A DNA stretch of 64,000 nt, taken from Polaribacter aquimarinus. Its GTDB lineage: Bacteria > Bacteroidota > Bacteroidia > Flavobacteriales > Flavobacteriaceae. The notes below the pieces were generated by a model. That model saw only the letters and a list, made by a program, of their open reading frames with translations, did no database searches and was not told the origin of the DNA. Shown here piece after piece: positions 26,883-36,690 of the stretch. Where the stretch lies: contig NZ_QFFG01000002.1 in assembly GCF_003129485.1 (NCBI RefSeq), positions 434,001 through 498,000 of the forward strand, in the 5' to 3' direction. Each line of letters starts with the position of its first letter. The first letter of the stretch is position 1. The position numbers were made by a program, and so were the translations under genes.

Positions 26883-28223
26883 ATGAAATACATATTTTCA
26901 ACATTCTTTTTTTTTCTTTTCTTGAAGGGTTTTTCTCAAAAAGTTACAGGTGTAGTTTTAGATTTTAAGACAAAACAACCAATTGAAAAAGCCCATATTT
27001 TTTTACCAAATAAAATTATTTACTCGAATGAGAAAGGAAATTTTCTAATCAATTTAAAAACATTAGAAAATGTAAATTTTACCATATCACATATTAACTA
27101 TCAAACAACTAAGTTTACTTTTAAAAAGACAGATTCGGTTGCGGTTTTTTACCTTATGGAAAAACAAGAATTTTTGGATGGTGTAGAAATTACATCCAAT
27201 AATACATTACAAAAAAACCTTAAGTATAAAGTTCTTCGCAATTTACCTGTAGCCACTTATTCTTTTGCTAGCATTATTAAAAATGGAAATATTTATGTTT
27301 TTGGCGGGGATGCTTCTTCTAAAGTTGAAAAAAACAAACAAGGGTTAGCTGCTATTCAATTTAGCAATCAACAAGAAATTATGAGGTTTTTAAGACAACC
27401 AAAACCAATTAGTTTTAACGCTTTTAAATCTGATATTCAGATATATAATATTGATAATAAAAATTGGTCGCTTGTTAAAGAAAAGATGACTAAAAGAGCC
27501 TATCATAAGGCCATTTATTATAAAAATGAAGTTTATATTTTAGGGGGAAAAAAGCTATCAAAAAAGAAAACATTAGAGTTGTTGGTTAACGAAATAGAAA
27601 TAGTATCATTAAATGATTTTACTTTAAAGAAAGATAAAACAAACCCACATCCATCTGTAGATTTTGATGCTGTCTTATATGATGATAAAATTATCGTTTT
27701 TGGTGGTTCAACAAAAAAAAGAAAGAACGGAAATAAAGTGTATTCAGATGAGGTTCATATGTATGATTTAAAAACAGGATACTGGTATCTCTTGACCAGA
27801 ATGTCTAAAGGTAAAGAAGTTTCTGGAATCGTTTTTAACGATAAACTCTATTTTTTTGGTGGATTTTATAAAAAAGCCTTGACAGAAATAGAGTCTTTTA
27901 ACCTTAAAACTGGAAAGTGGAAAATAGAGGGAAATCTTTTTGCACCATTAAGAAAACCAACTTTAACAAAGGATAATGAGTTTATTTACTTACAAGAAAG
28001 TGATAAGATTTTAAGATTTAACCCTAAAACGAAAATCTTGCAAGAGTATTCAATAGACTTAAACCTAGAAGGTACTAAGCTACATTTTTATAACGAAATT
28101 TTATATATAGTAGGAGGTTATCAAGTAGAAGATTATAGAAAGTTTCCGTCAAATAAATTGTACTCTTTAAACATATCAGAATTCTTAAAGACACAACCAA
28201 CCAATTCAAAAAACTTAAAGTAA
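26883..28223 (+). CDS. Exported carboxypeptidase-regulatory-like / kelch protein
   Basis: 446 residues. A signal peptide (KGFSQ) is followed by a carboxypeptidase-D-regulatory-like beta-sandwich (about 22-100, KVTGVVLDFKTKQPIEKAHI). Kelch-type repeats cover about 125-430; each has a Gly-Gly pair at the end of a strand (VYILGG, IIVFGG, LYFFGG, LYIVGG). The propeller probably binds a ligand at the surface. No sorting domain is visible. Its stop abuts the convergent DUF547 gene. Confidence 0.75.
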   Translation: MKYIFSTFFFFLFLKGFSQKVTGVVLDFKTKQPIEKAHIFLPNKIIYSNEKGNFLINLKTLENVNFTISHINYQTTKFTFKKTDSVAVFYLMEKQEFLDGVEITSNNTLQKNLKYKVLRNLPVATYSFASIIKNGNIYVFGGDASSKVEKNKQGLAAIQFSNQQEIMRFLRQPKPISFNAFKSDIQIYNIDNKNWSLVKEKMTKRAYHKAIYYKNEVYILGGKKLSKKKTLELLVNEIEIVSLNDFTLKKDKTNPHPSVDFDAVLYDDKIIVFGGSTKKRKNGNKVYSDEVHMYDLKTGYWYLLTRMSKGKEVSGIVFNDKLYFFGGFYKKALTEIESFNLKTGKWKIEGNLFAPLRKPTLTKDNEFIYLQESDKILRFNPKTKILQEYSIDLNLEGTKLHFYNEILYIVGGYQVEDYRKFPSNKLYSLNISEFLKTQPTNSKNLK

Positions 28224-28988
28224 TTAGTTGGGTATTTCTCTAAAATTTCCTAACAACAACGTCCAGTTGTAATTTTTAAATTCTATTTTTTTGGCTTCCT
28301 TTGGTGTAATTTTATATTTTTTTAAAATTTTACAAGCTCCAGATTTTCCATTAAAATCACCTCGAAACCAAGAGAATAATGCTACAGATTTAGCTGCTTT
28401 TGTTACTTTATTGTAAGTTGTTTGTTCTTTTAAGTATTCTGTAGTCATAAAATCGAACTCCTTATTTAAATTTTTAGAAGAATAAATAGCTACAGGAGGA
28501 CAACTTTTTGCTCCACAGTTTAGAGCAAAATGGATTCTCCAATCGATGTCACCATTAATACGTAGTTTACGTTCCCATTTTGGTCTAAACCATTTTCTTA
28601 AATAACCTAAACTAATTTTCATTCGAGATTTTCTGATAATACCGTGTTCAATATCATCAAAAGACAAAGTTTCTCCTGCAATTTTTATTCTCTTATTGCT
28701 AAAAAAAGCACCTCTATTATCATATAATTTAGGATTTTGAGTCAATGAAATTTGAATAAAAGCATTGTAAATGTTTACCCAAAAAGCAATTTTTTGATGG
28801 TCGGTTTTTAACTGATTTACCAATTCTTTTAACCTGCTTTTTTCTAGAATATAAACTTGTTTGTCAACAGGTTTTTTATCAATAATATTTTGTAAAAATT
28901 GTTGAGAAACACTTTCATAATTGATTTTTTCTTGAGAAAAAATATAGGTGCTTGAAAAAAAAAGGAGAATTAATAAAAACTTCTTCAT
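28224..28988 (-). CDS. DUF547 exported protein
   Basis: 254 residues with a signal peptide (about 1-18). The DUF547 core is visible: FWVNIYNAFIQISL (about 69-82), FDDIEHGIIRKSR, the conserved RIHFALNCGAKSCPP (about 147-161) and LFSWFRGDF. The family is periplasmic with no established activity. It is divergent from the glycosyltransferase gene, with only a 22-base gap. Confidence 0.9.
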   Translation of the reverse strand: MKKFLLILLFFSSTYIFSQEKINYESVSQQFLQNIIDKKPVDKQVYILEKSRLKELVNQLKTDHQKIAFWVNIYNAFIQISLTQNPKLYDNRGAFFSNKRIKIAGETLSFDDIEHGIIRKSRMKISLGYLRKWFRPKWERKLRINGDIDWRIHFALNCGAKSCPPVAIYSSKNLNKEFDFMTTEYLKEQTTYNKVTKAAKSVALFSWFRGDFNGKSGACKILKKYKITPKEAKKIEFKNYNWTLLLGNFREIPN

Positions 28989-29010
28989 ATAATAATTCGT
29001 ATGTTTAGGC

Positions 29011-29715
29011 GTGCAAATTAGTGTTATTATTCCAGTTTATAATGAACAAGAAAACCTTGTTAAGAGGTTGTCGTTTTTAAGTGATCAAGCTAACAAATTT
29101 CCAATTGAAATTATTGTTTCTAACTCGCCAGAAACGTCAGACAATAGTCCAAAAATCTGCAAAAACTTTGATAAAGTTAGGTATTTACAATCAGAAAAAA
29201 AAGGAAGAGCAGCTCAAATGAATTTTGCTGCATCAAAGGCTAAGGGTGCAGTTTTTCTTTTTTTACATGCAGATGTTCAGTTACCAGAAGATTTCTACAA
29301 TCAAGTTAAAACATCAATTTCTATTGGTAATAAAGCAGGTTTTTTTGCTTACAAGTTTGATAAAAATTCTTTTTTACTTAATGTAAATAGCAAGTTTACA
29401 ACTAAAGATGGTTTTTTTGCAGGAGGAGGAGATCAATGTCAGTTTTTTACTAAAGAGGTTTTTAAAAGTCTTAATGGTTATAATGAAGATTTTTGTATTA
29501 TGGAAGATTTTGAAATGATTGATAGAGTAAGAAAATGTAAAGTTCGATATTCAATTATTCAATCTAAAGCTATTGCTAGTGCTAGAAAATACAAGAACAA
29601 TTCTTGGTTAAAAGTTAATCTAATCAATGGCTATGTTTTTTTTAAATATAAGTTGGGTGTAGATCCAATAAAATTAAGAAAAATGTATAAAAGCTTATTA
29701 AGAGAATCTGTTTAA
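29011..29715 (+). CDS. Family 2 glycosyltransferase (TIGR04283-like)
   Basis: 234 residues. The GT-A start VIIPVYNEQENL and HADVQLP (DxD-like acidic site, about 90) mark an inverting family 2 transferase. KKGRAAQMNFAA and GFFAGGGDQCQFF match the TIGR04283 arsenosugar-biosynthesis-type group. The start is GTG at 29011: the frame is closed by TAA at 28993 and has no ATG, so no better start exists. The CPBP gene follows four bases later. Confidence 0.82.
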   Translation: MQISVIIPVYNEQENLVKRLSFLSDQANKFPIEIIVSNSPETSDNSPKICKNFDKVRYLQSEKKGRAAQMNFAASKAKGAVFLFLHADVQLPEDFYNQVKTSISIGNKAGFFAYKFDKNSFLLNVNSKFTTKDGFFAGGGDQCQFFTKEVFKSLNGYNEDFCIMEDFEMIDRVRKCKVRYSIIQSKAIASARKYKNNSWLKVNLINGYVFFKYKLGVDPIKLRKMYKSLLRESV

Positions 29716-29719
29716 AAAA

Positions 29720-30361
29720 ATGAAGCCTTTTTTAAAAAACAATAAGACACTTAAAATTGCAGAAATTATTGCGCTTTTTGTGGGTACACCCTTAATTCTC
29801 TTTTTACAAATTTCAAAAACATATAAAATTATTTATCTTATCATTGGAGTCGTTTACATCTCTTTGATTTCGATTTTTATTGAAAAATTTAAGAAAAAGA
29901 GCAACGATAAAAATTTAAAACAAAAGACTCTAAAAGTAGTAGGTGTTAATTTATTAATCATCATCTTTTTAACCACCACTGTTTTATATTTTCAAGATAA
30001 AGATGCTCTTTTTAATGTAATATTAAACAAGCCAAAATTGTGGTTAAAGTTTAGTATAATATATATTCTTTTTTCTGTGATTCCTCAAGAATTAATTTAT
30101 AGAACTTTCTTTTTAAAACGCTATCATAATATATTTAAAAATGAATTTTTATTTATTTTCATAAACGCAATTTTATTTTCTTTTGCTCATATTTGGTTTC
30201 AAAGCTGGATAGTTCTAGGGTTTACTTTTATTGGAGGAATTCTTTTTATAAAAACGTATTTAAAAACCAATTCTTTATGGCTTGTATTGTTAGAACATAC
30301 CGTTTATGGAATTTGGTTATATACCGTGGGCTATGGAAAGTTATTTCTATTTCCAGTATAA
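29720..30361 (+). CDS. CPBP-type intramembrane protease-like protein
   Basis: 213 residues with about six hydrophobic helices. CPBP motifs are present in order: QELIYR (123-128), FAHIW with His157 and LEHTVYG with His193. The first motif normally reads EExxxR; here the first Glu is Gln, so protease activity may be altered or typical of a subfamily. CPBP proteins are related to CAAX proteases and bacteriocin-immunity proteins. It is cotranscribed with the glycosyltransferase. Confidence 0.78.
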   Translation: MKPFLKNNKTLKIAEIIALFVGTPLILFLQISKTYKIIYLIIGVVYISLISIFIEKFKKKSNDKNLKQKTLKVVGVNLLIIIFLTTTVLYFQDKDALFNVILNKPKLWLKFSIIYILFSVIPQELIYRTFFLKRYHNIFKNEFLFIFINAILFSFAHIWFQSWIVLGFTFIGGILFIKTYLKTNSLWLVLLEHTVYGIWLYTVGYGKLFLFPV

Positions 30362-30367
30362 GTTTGC

Positions 30368-32014
30368 TTAATTAAAAGTTGTAGCAATTTTAAGTTTTTC
30401 TTCTAATTTTTTTGTGTGATTTTCAGTTGTATTTTCATCCCAAGAAAAAGAGGTTTTAAATAAATTAATGACTAACTCTTTATATAAAACTACACGGTGT
30501 ATATCAAAAAATAAAAGACCTGTTCTTCTCATAAAAAAGTCGGTTGGTGTACAAGCCATTTCATAATTAATGGCAAACCAAACCTCGGCTTTTATGAGTT
30601 TTTCTTGCATATCATCATGCATGAAATCATCAAATTTTTGTAAAATGATATCGGTTTGTTTACCATAATTATGCACTAAATATTCTGCATCTTTTCTATC
30701 AAAACCTACTTCTGTAATTCTATTTTGAATCGCATCTGTATAGATTTTTACTTCATTAAAATTTTTAAATGTTCCACCAGAAAGTACAATTTCTTTGGTT
30801 TTGATTTCTTTAAAAGAAGTATCAAATTTCCGACTGTATTTTTTTGCGACTAGATCAACAATTCTTTCAGCCATTTTTCGATAACCAGTTAATTTTCCTC
30901 CTGCTATTGAAATCAATTCAGTATCAGAGACAAAAATTTCATCTTTTCTTGATAATTCTGATGCTGATTTTCCTTCTTCATGAATTAAAGGACGTAATCC
31001 TGCCCAAGAAGAATCAATATCATCTATTGATAAATTTATTTCTGGAAACATATTGTTTACAGCTGAAATTAAATACATTGCATCAACTAAATTGGTCTTT
31101 ATATTGTCTTTATCTAGCTGATAATTAGTATCAGTTGTTCCAAAATAAGTAACTTTTCCTCTAGGAATGGCAAACATCATTCTGCCATCAGGAATATCAA
31201 AATACACAGACTGCTGCACAGGTAGTTTTTTATGAGGAACTACTAAATGGACACCTTTGGTTAAGTGTAAGCGCTTACCAATTTTAGAATGATTTGTTTG
31301 GCGAAGATTATCTACCCAAGGGCCGGTTGCATTAACTACAAATTTAGCTTTTATATCGAAAAAAGTATCTGATAAATTATCTTTTGCAGTTACACCAACC
31401 ACCCTTTTATTTTCATAAATAAACTCAGACGCTTCTATATAATTGATAATTTTTGCATTATAGTTTAATGCTGTTTTTAAAACCTCTATAGTTAAACGAG
31501 CATCATCTGTTCTATATTCTGCGTAATAACCAGCACCGTTTAAAATTTCTTTTGGTAATAAAGCTTCTTTTTTTATAGCTTCTTCTTTAGTTAACATTTT
31601 ACGTTTATCCTCTCCTTCTACAGACGCCAAAATATCATAAACTTTTAACCCAATAGAAGTTAACCAAGAACCGTAGGTTCCACCTTCAATAAGTGGTAAA
31701 ATCATTTTTTCAGGAACCACTAGGTGGGGTGCTAATTTATGCACAATTGCTCGTTCAGTGCCCACTTCTTTTACTAACCAAAAATCGAATTGTTTTAAGT
31801 ATCGTAAGCCTCCGTGGATAAGTTTTGTAGATTTACTTGAGGTACCTGAAGCAAAATCATTTTTTTCGATTAGAGCTACTCTCATACCTCTAGATGCTGC
31901 ATCTAAAGCAATTCCTGCACCAGTAATTCCACCACCAATGATCAATAAATCAAACTCAAAAGACTGTAAGTCTTTGGTGATTTTTTCCCTATCAAAGTAA
32001 GAAAAGCTGTTCAT
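30368..32014 (-). CDS. glpD: Aerobic glycerol-3-phosphate dehydrogenase
   Basis: 548 residues. This FAD-dependent dehydrogenase oxidises sn-glycerol 3-phosphate to dihydroxyacetone phosphate at the membrane, feeding quinone. The FAD fingerprint is LLIIGGGITGAGIALDAASRG at about 24-44, followed by the FAD-contacting KSTKLIHGGLRYL. The C-terminal DAO helical domain is complete. It is followed on the minus strand by a pyridoxamine-oxidase-like gene that starts upstream, so the pair may be cotranscribed (one base between the coding regions). Confidence 0.95.
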   Translation of the reverse strand: MNSFSYFDREKITKDLQSFEFDLLIIGGGITGAGIALDAASRGMRVALIEKNDFASGTSSKSTKLIHGGLRYLKQFDFWLVKEVGTERAIVHKLAPHLVVPEKMILPLIEGGTYGSWLTSIGLKVYDILASVEGEDKRKMLTKEEAIKKEALLPKEILNGAGYYAEYRTDDARLTIEVLKTALNYNAKIINYIEASEFIYENKRVVGVTAKDNLSDTFFDIKAKFVVNATGPWVDNLRQTNHSKIGKRLHLTKGVHLVVPHKKLPVQQSVYFDIPDGRMMFAIPRGKVTYFGTTDTNYQLDKDNIKTNLVDAMYLISAVNNMFPEINLSIDDIDSSWAGLRPLIHEEGKSASELSRKDEIFVSDTELISIAGGKLTGYRKMAERIVDLVAKKYSRKFDTSFKEIKTKEIVLSGGTFKNFNEVKIYTDAIQNRITEVGFDRKDAEYLVHNYGKQTDIILQKFDDFMHDDMQEKLIKAEVWFAINYEMACTPTDFFMRRTGLLFFDIHRVVLYKELVINLFKTSFSWDENTTENHTKKLEEKLKIATTFN

Positions 32015-32015
32015 T

Positions 32016-32558
32016 TTACTCTAAAATTTTAGTTGGTAAACCATCAATACTGGTTTGGTTTTTCTCTGCCCAATAAGCTGTAATTCCCTCCTTACCTTTA
32101 TCAGCAGCCCAATCATTTAACTCTTCTCTTTCCCCTTTATACTCAAAAAATGGAATCGACATTCCACAAGAAGTTTGAGCAGAATCAATGTTAATATCAA
32201 ATATTTGACGAGTACCAGGGGTTTCAGGAAACAGTTTTATCAATTCATTCCAAGAGTCATCACCCTCTTTTATTTCTTTTCCTGTTCCGTACAAACGTAA
32301 AATATTTGGTGCACCTTCAAAAGCACAAAACATCACGGTAATTCTTGGGTTTTCTAATAAATGTGCAGCCGTTTCATTTCCACTTCCTGTCACATTTAGC
32401 CATAATACACGGTTTTCATTCAAAACACGAAAAGAATCCATGCCTTTAGGAGACAAATTAATTCGACCAGAATTTGGAGCAGTTGCCACAAAAAATATTT
32501 TTTGAGCTTCAATAAATTTTTGAATCCGAGAAGTGATTTTAGTATAAAACTTTGCCAT
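32016..32558 (-). CDS. Pyridoxamine 5'-phosphate oxidase-related FMN protein
   Basis: 180 residues. The pattern FFVATAPNSGRINLSPKG and VLWLNVTGSGNETAAHLL followed by RITVMFCAFEGAP is typical of the PNPOx-like split-barrel group that binds FMN or heme. The substrate is unknown. It lies one base from glpD and is probably transcribed with it. Confidence 0.85.
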   Translation of the reverse strand: MAKFYTKITSRIQKFIEAQKIFFVATAPNSGRINLSPKGMDSFRVLNENRVLWLNVTGSGNETAAHLLENPRITVMFCAFEGAPNILRLYGTGKEIKEGDDSWNELIKLFPETPGTRQIFDINIDSAQTSCGMSIPFFEYKGEREELNDWAADKGKEGITAYWAEKNQTSIDGLPTKILE

Positions 32559-32639
32559 TTTTTATGTTATTTAAAGCCCTACAATTTACAACATCTCAAA
32601 TTATTAATTTCTTACCTTTAGACAAAATAATTTTCTTTT

Positions 32640-34115
32640 ATGGATTACGGATTTCTTTCAGTCTTACCACCAATAATTGCTATCATTTTAGCCTTAAGAA
32701 CTAAGCAAGTATATATTGCTTTGTTGTTCGGAATTTGGTTTTCTTGGTTAATTATTAAAGGATGGAATCCATTAGAAGGGACTTTAGCCATGATTGAAGG
32801 AATGGTAAACGTATTTCAAGACAAAGGAAGTACAAGAACTATAATGTTTAGCGCCTTAGTTGGAGCGTTGTTAATTTTTATTCAATATTCAAGAGGAGTT
32901 GAGGGTTTTATTAATATTATTAATAAAAAATTGATAAAATATGAAAATAAGAAACCTGGATATAGCAGAGTAATGGTACAGCTTTTGGCCACCTTTACGG
33001 GTATTTTATTGTTTGTAGAAACAAGTATTAGCTCTTTAACTGTAGGAACTTTATACCGACCAATTTTTGATAAACTTAAAATCCCCAGAGAAAAGTTGGC
33101 ATATATCGCAGATTCAAGTTCTGCACCATCGTCTATTTTAATTCCCTTTAATGCTTGGGGAGCTTTTATCATGGGTTTATTAATTACTCAAGGAATAGAT
33201 AAACCTCTACCACTTTTATTAGAATCAATAGTGTATAATTTTTATCCACTTTTAGCAATTATTTTAGTTTTTGTAGTGATTTTATCAAAAAAAGATTTTG
33301 GTCCAATGAAAAAAGCCGAACAAAGAACTAAAGAAACAGGAGCTTTATTAAATGAAGGGTCGAAACCAATGATTTCTGATACGGTAACTTCTTATCCACC
33401 AAAAGAAGGAATTTCTGCCAAAGCTTACAATATGATTGTGCCTCTTTTGGTTATGGTATTTATGATGCCTATTAACCTAATTTATACAGGTTGGAATGTT
33501 GTTAAAGAATCTTCATCAACTATAGACCATATGCAAAAAGCAATTGGAGAAGGTTCTGGATCATCATCGGTTTTATATGCTGTAATTACAGCGATTTTAG
33601 TTGCAATTTCAATGTATTTTATTCAAGGAATTTTAAAACCAAAAGAAGCAGTAAATTTAACCTTAAAAGGAATTAGTGAATTAATGCCCTTAGCTTTATT
33701 GATGTTGTTGGCATTTGCAATTGGTAATGCTTGTAAAGAATTAAATACCGGTGTTTATGTTGCTAATGCAACCAAAGAATGGTTGTCTCCAGAATTGTTA
33801 CCTGCTGTTGTTTTTGTAATAAGTTCTTTTATTGCATTTTCTACAGGAACTTCTTGGGGGACTTTTGCTATTATGTTGGCAATTTCTGTACCGATGGCAA
33901 ATATTCACGGTGCAGATTTAACAATTGTCGTAGCCGCAACTTTAGGTGGAGGAATTTTTGGAGACCATTGTTCACCAATTTCAGATACATCAATTATCTC
34001 GTCTATGGCTTCTGCAAGCGACCATATAGACCATGTAAAAACACAATTACCTTATGCCTTATTTGGTGGTTTTATTACAACGGTTTTGTATTTGATTATT
34101 GGATTTTTTGGGTAA
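32640..34115 (+). CDS. Na+/H+ antiporter, NhaC family
   Basis: 491 residues with about 11-12 hydrophobic helices. SSSAPSSILIPFNAWGAF (about 160-177) and GGGIFGDHCSPISDTSIIS (about 436-454) are conserved NhaC motifs, the second with acidic residues in the ion path. NhaC proteins exchange Na+ for H+, in keeping with a salt-exposed or marine host (inference). TACCTTTA at 32613 is a possible -7 box. Confidence 0.9.
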   Translation: MDYGFLSVLPPIIAIILALRTKQVYIALLFGIWFSWLIIKGWNPLEGTLAMIEGMVNVFQDKGSTRTIMFSALVGALLIFIQYSRGVEGFINIINKKLIKYENKKPGYSRVMVQLLATFTGILLFVETSISSLTVGTLYRPIFDKLKIPREKLAYIADSSSAPSSILIPFNAWGAFIMGLLITQGIDKPLPLLLESIVYNFYPLLAIILVFVVILSKKDFGPMKKAEQRTKETGALLNEGSKPMISDTVTSYPPKEGISAKAYNMIVPLLVMVFMMPINLIYTGWNVVKESSSTIDHMQKAIGEGSGSSSVLYAVITAILVAISMYFIQGILKPKEAVNLTLKGISELMPLALLMLLAFAIGNACKELNTGVYVANATKEWLSPELLPAVVFVISSFIAFSTGTSWGTFAIMLAISVPMANIHGADLTIVVAATLGGGIFGDHCSPISDTSIISSMASASDHIDHVKTQLPYALFGGFITTVLYLIIGFFG

Positions 34116-34159
34116 GACATTAATTAGAACTTGTTTCAGAACTACATAATTTGTTTCAT

Positions 34160-34648
34160 ATGAAAAAAGATAATATTATAACAAAAACATCAAAAAGCAT
34201 TACAGGAGGTGCAGACCAAATTTTAGAACAATTAAAAAATGGACTTTCAAAAATTGGAGATTTGGGAACCAATACAAAAAATAAATTTATTGATTATGTA
34301 AAAGAGGTTTTTAATGTGTTACCACTCTTAGAAAAAGCAGGTTTTAGAACAAATAGGTTAATTGTAGGTGTTTCGATTCCTCCTTCTGTAGAAATTCACT
34401 TTAGTAGATTTAAAGAGCTCAATAAAGAAGAAATAGAGGTTATGTACGAAGAGTACAAAGATAGAAAAATGTTTAAGTTGATTTTAAAATCACTTTTAAT
34501 GTCTAATGAATTTCAATCCAAATTATCCTCTGAAAGTTTGGTCTTTTCAGAAACCTGTATAGAAATTTCTATTCCACCTAAAGTAAGTATTAAATACTTA
34601 AACAAAGACATTGCTAACATCGCAAAAATAGAAGCAGATTTTGATTAA
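34160..34648 (+). CDS. Conserved hypothetical protein
   Basis: 162 residues from ATG 34160 (an in-frame TTG at 34151 is less likely). It has no signal peptide or membrane helix. A hydrophobic patch is seen near 70-78 (RLIVGVSIPPSVEIHF), repeated in form near 140-155 (CIEISIPPKVSIKY). The rest is charged. I do not recognise it. It lies 44 bases after nhaC and is convergent with the following gene, with one base between stops. Confidence 0.55.
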   Translation: MKKDNIITKTSKSITGGADQILEQLKNGLSKIGDLGTNTKNKFIDYVKEVFNVLPLLEKAGFRTNRLIVGVSIPPSVEIHFSRFKELNKEEIEVMYEEYKDRKMFKLILKSLLMSNEFQSKLSSESLVFSETCIEISIPPKVSIKYLNKDIANIAKIEADFD

Positions 34649-34649
34649 T

Positions 34650-35045
34650 TTATTTTGCCAAAACCCCGCGCTTCTGCAATTCTGGAATCATACGTAAAGT
34701 GCCCTCTTTTATGGAATTTTCTTTAAAAACAAACGTTTTATCATATAAAACATTTCCTTCAAAAAAAGTAACTTGAAACTGATTGTTGAGTGTAAACAAC
34801 TCAGGTTGAATTAACTCTACTTTTGCAAAAGAATTGGCGGGTAATTTATTTATTTTTTTACGCAATAAAGAGGTTGATTTGGTATCAGAAAAACCTTGAG
34901 AAACAATCACAACCATTTCTAAATCTACCTCTTTTTTGTTAATAATGTAAACATTCCAATCATGGGTTTTGTAGATATCATTGTATTCAAATACAACTGC
35001 AATTTCAACGTCAGTAACTTTGGGTATTTTGATGTCTTTTTTCAA
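34650..35045 (-). CDS. Conserved hypothetical protein near pheS
   Basis: 131 residues, no signal peptide. It is beta-rich (VTDVEIAVVFEYNDIY, WNVYIINKKEVDLEMVVIV, FQVTFFEGNVLYDKTFVF) and ends in a short basic tail. I do not recognise a family. Similar genes beside flavobacterial pheS are sometimes mislabelled as tRNA synthetase parts, but nothing catalytic is visible. It starts three bases after the META gene on the same strand and is probably in the pheS transcript. Confidence 0.55.
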   Translation of the reverse strand: MKKDIKIPKVTDVEIAVVFEYNDIYKTHDWNVYIINKKEVDLEMVVIVSQGFSDTKSTSLLRKKINKLPANSFAKVELIQPELFTLNNQFQVTFFEGNVLYDKTFVFKENSIKEGTLRMIPELQKRGVLAK

Positions 35046-35048
35046 GAG

Positions 35049-35474
35049 TTATTCTTTTGTAAAAGTTAAAAGATTTTCATTTTTTTTGTTAAGAAAAATA
35101 AGGGTGTTATTTTTTAGAAAATACATATCGGTTTTTGAAATTAATTCTCCAAAAGTATCAGATATTTTCATTTCTTGACACATCATTTTTGTTTCTCCAA
35201 AGGGTGAAAACGAGATATTATTTTTACTAATAGTAGTAATTGAAGAGAAAAAATTATTACAACCATTAGTCCCGCTAATTTTATTTTCCTCAAATTTAAT
35301 AAAAGGAGCTATTCTTAAGTTCTTAATATCTGTACTGGAGAATCCTTTTATTTCAGAAAGATTCCATTTCCCAACGATTGTATTTAAAAAATCTTTTTCA
35401 GTTTCTTTGTTTTCAGGTTGTTCTGCACAAGAAAACATAGATATTAAAAATAAAAAGAAATAAGCTTTTTTCAT
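35049..35474 (-). CDS. META-domain lipoprotein
   Basis: 141 residues. A signal peptide with a lipobox (SMFSC) gives a lipoprotein. The META/HslJ-like fold is indicated by NGCNNFFSS and FSPFGETKMMC (about 70-95), the two conserved segments of this family. The function is not established, although META domains are linked to stress tolerance and secretion in other bacteria. It lies one base from pheS and probably belongs to its transcript. Confidence 0.85.
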   Translation of the reverse strand: MKKAYFFLFLISMFSCAEQPENKETEKDFLNTIVGKWNLSEIKGFSSTDIKNLRIAPFIKFEENKISGTNGCNNFFSSITTISKNNISFSPFGETKMMCQEMKISDTFGELISKTDMYFLKNNTLIFLNKKNENLLTFTKE

Positions 35475-35475
35475 T

Positions 35476-36495
35476 TTAGATTATAGATTTAAATTGTTCT
35501 AGAAAACGTTTGTCATTTTCATAAAACATTCTAATATCAGGAATTTGATATAATAACATAGCAATTCTTTCTATTCCCATACCAAAAGCATAACCAGAGT
35601 ATTTTGTAGGGTCAATGTTTGCGTTTTTCAACACATTAGGGTCCACCATTCCACACCCCATAATTTCTAACCACCCAGTACCTTTGGTAATTCTGTAGTC
35701 TGTTTCTGTTTCTAATCCCCAATAAATATCTACCTCTGCACTTGGCTCAGTAAAAGGGAAATAAGAAGGACGTAAACGAATCTTAGACTTTCCAAACATC
35801 TCTTTAGTAAAGTACAAAAGTGTTTGTTTTAAATCAGCAAAAGAAACATCAGTATCTATATACAAACCTTCCACCTGATGAAAAATACAATGCGCTCTTG
35901 CAGAAATATCTTCATTTCTAAAAACTCTTCCTGGAGAAATAGTACGAATTGGCGGTTCATTTTCTTCCATATAACGCACTTGTACAGAAGAAGTATGGGT
36001 GCGCAGTAAAATATCAGGATTTTGCTCAATAAAGAACGTATCTTGCATGTCTCTAGCAGGATGATATTCAGGCAAATTCAAAGCTGTAAAGTTATGCCAA
36101 TCATCTTCAATTTCTGGACCTTCAGAAACGGTAAATCCAATTCTGTTAAATACTTCGATAATTTGATTCTTAACCAAAGAAATTGGATGTCGAGACCCAA
36201 GGTTTATAGGTTCTGCTGGACGTGTTAAATCTCCATAAACTCCTTTTTCTTCAACTGCATTTTCTAAAGCATCATTAAGTTCAGCAACTTTACTTTCAGC
36301 AGATTTTTTTAAGTTATTTAAGGCTTGTCCAAAATCTTTTCGTAATTCTGCATCAACATTTTTAAACTCAGCAAACAATCCTTTTAACAACCCTTTGCTC
36401 CCTAAATATTTAATTCTAAAAGCTTCTACTTCATCTTTAGAGGTAGTGTTAAAAGCTTTTACTTCACCAATCAATTCTTTTACTTTATCTAACAT
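35476..36495 (-). CDS. pheS: Phenylalanyl-tRNA synthetase alpha subunit
   Basis: 339 residues, full length. As the alpha subunit of the alpha2beta2 synthetase it charges tRNA-Phe. The N-terminal coiled coil (about 1-90) is followed by class II motifs: [17 protein letters not shown] with [11 protein letters not shown] (about 115-145), and [13 protein letters not shown] near the C-terminus. pheT is not in the window, the usual separate arrangement in this group. Three small downstream genes share its strand with near-zero spacing. Confidence 0.97.
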   Translation of the reverse strand: MLDKVKELIGEVKAFNTTSKDEVEAFRIKYLGSKGLLKGLFAEFKNVDAELRKDFGQALNNLKKSAESKVAELNDALENAVEEKGVYGDLTRPAEPINLGSRHPISLVKNQIIEVFNRIGFTVSEGPEIEDDWHNFTALNLPEYHPARDMQDTFFIEQNPDILLRTHTSSVQVRYMEENEPPIRTISPGRVFRNEDISARAHCIFHQVEGLYIDTDVSFADLKQTLLYFTKEMFGKSKIRLRPSYFPFTEPSAEVDIYWGLETETDYRITKGTGWLEIMGCGMVDPNVLKNANIDPTKYSGYAFGMGIERIAMLLYQIPDIRMFYENDKRFLEQFKSII

Positions 36496-36690
36496 TTCGA
36501 GGATAATTAGACCGCAAATTTAATCTTTTTTAAATAGTTTTAGTTTGCAAAATATAAGAAATGATGCACACTTCTCGAAATCGATTGAAATAAGGATGTT
36601 GCGAAAAATTTAAGAAAACTTTTTTATTTTATGATATTGAAAAATAACTATCTTTGTAGAGTTAAATTTTTATTAATATCACAAAAAAAT

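Noticed and set aside
36631..36690. 20-residue N-terminal extension of gdhA
   Set aside because: It overlaps the -7 box at 36649-36656, so it cannot be on the main transcript.
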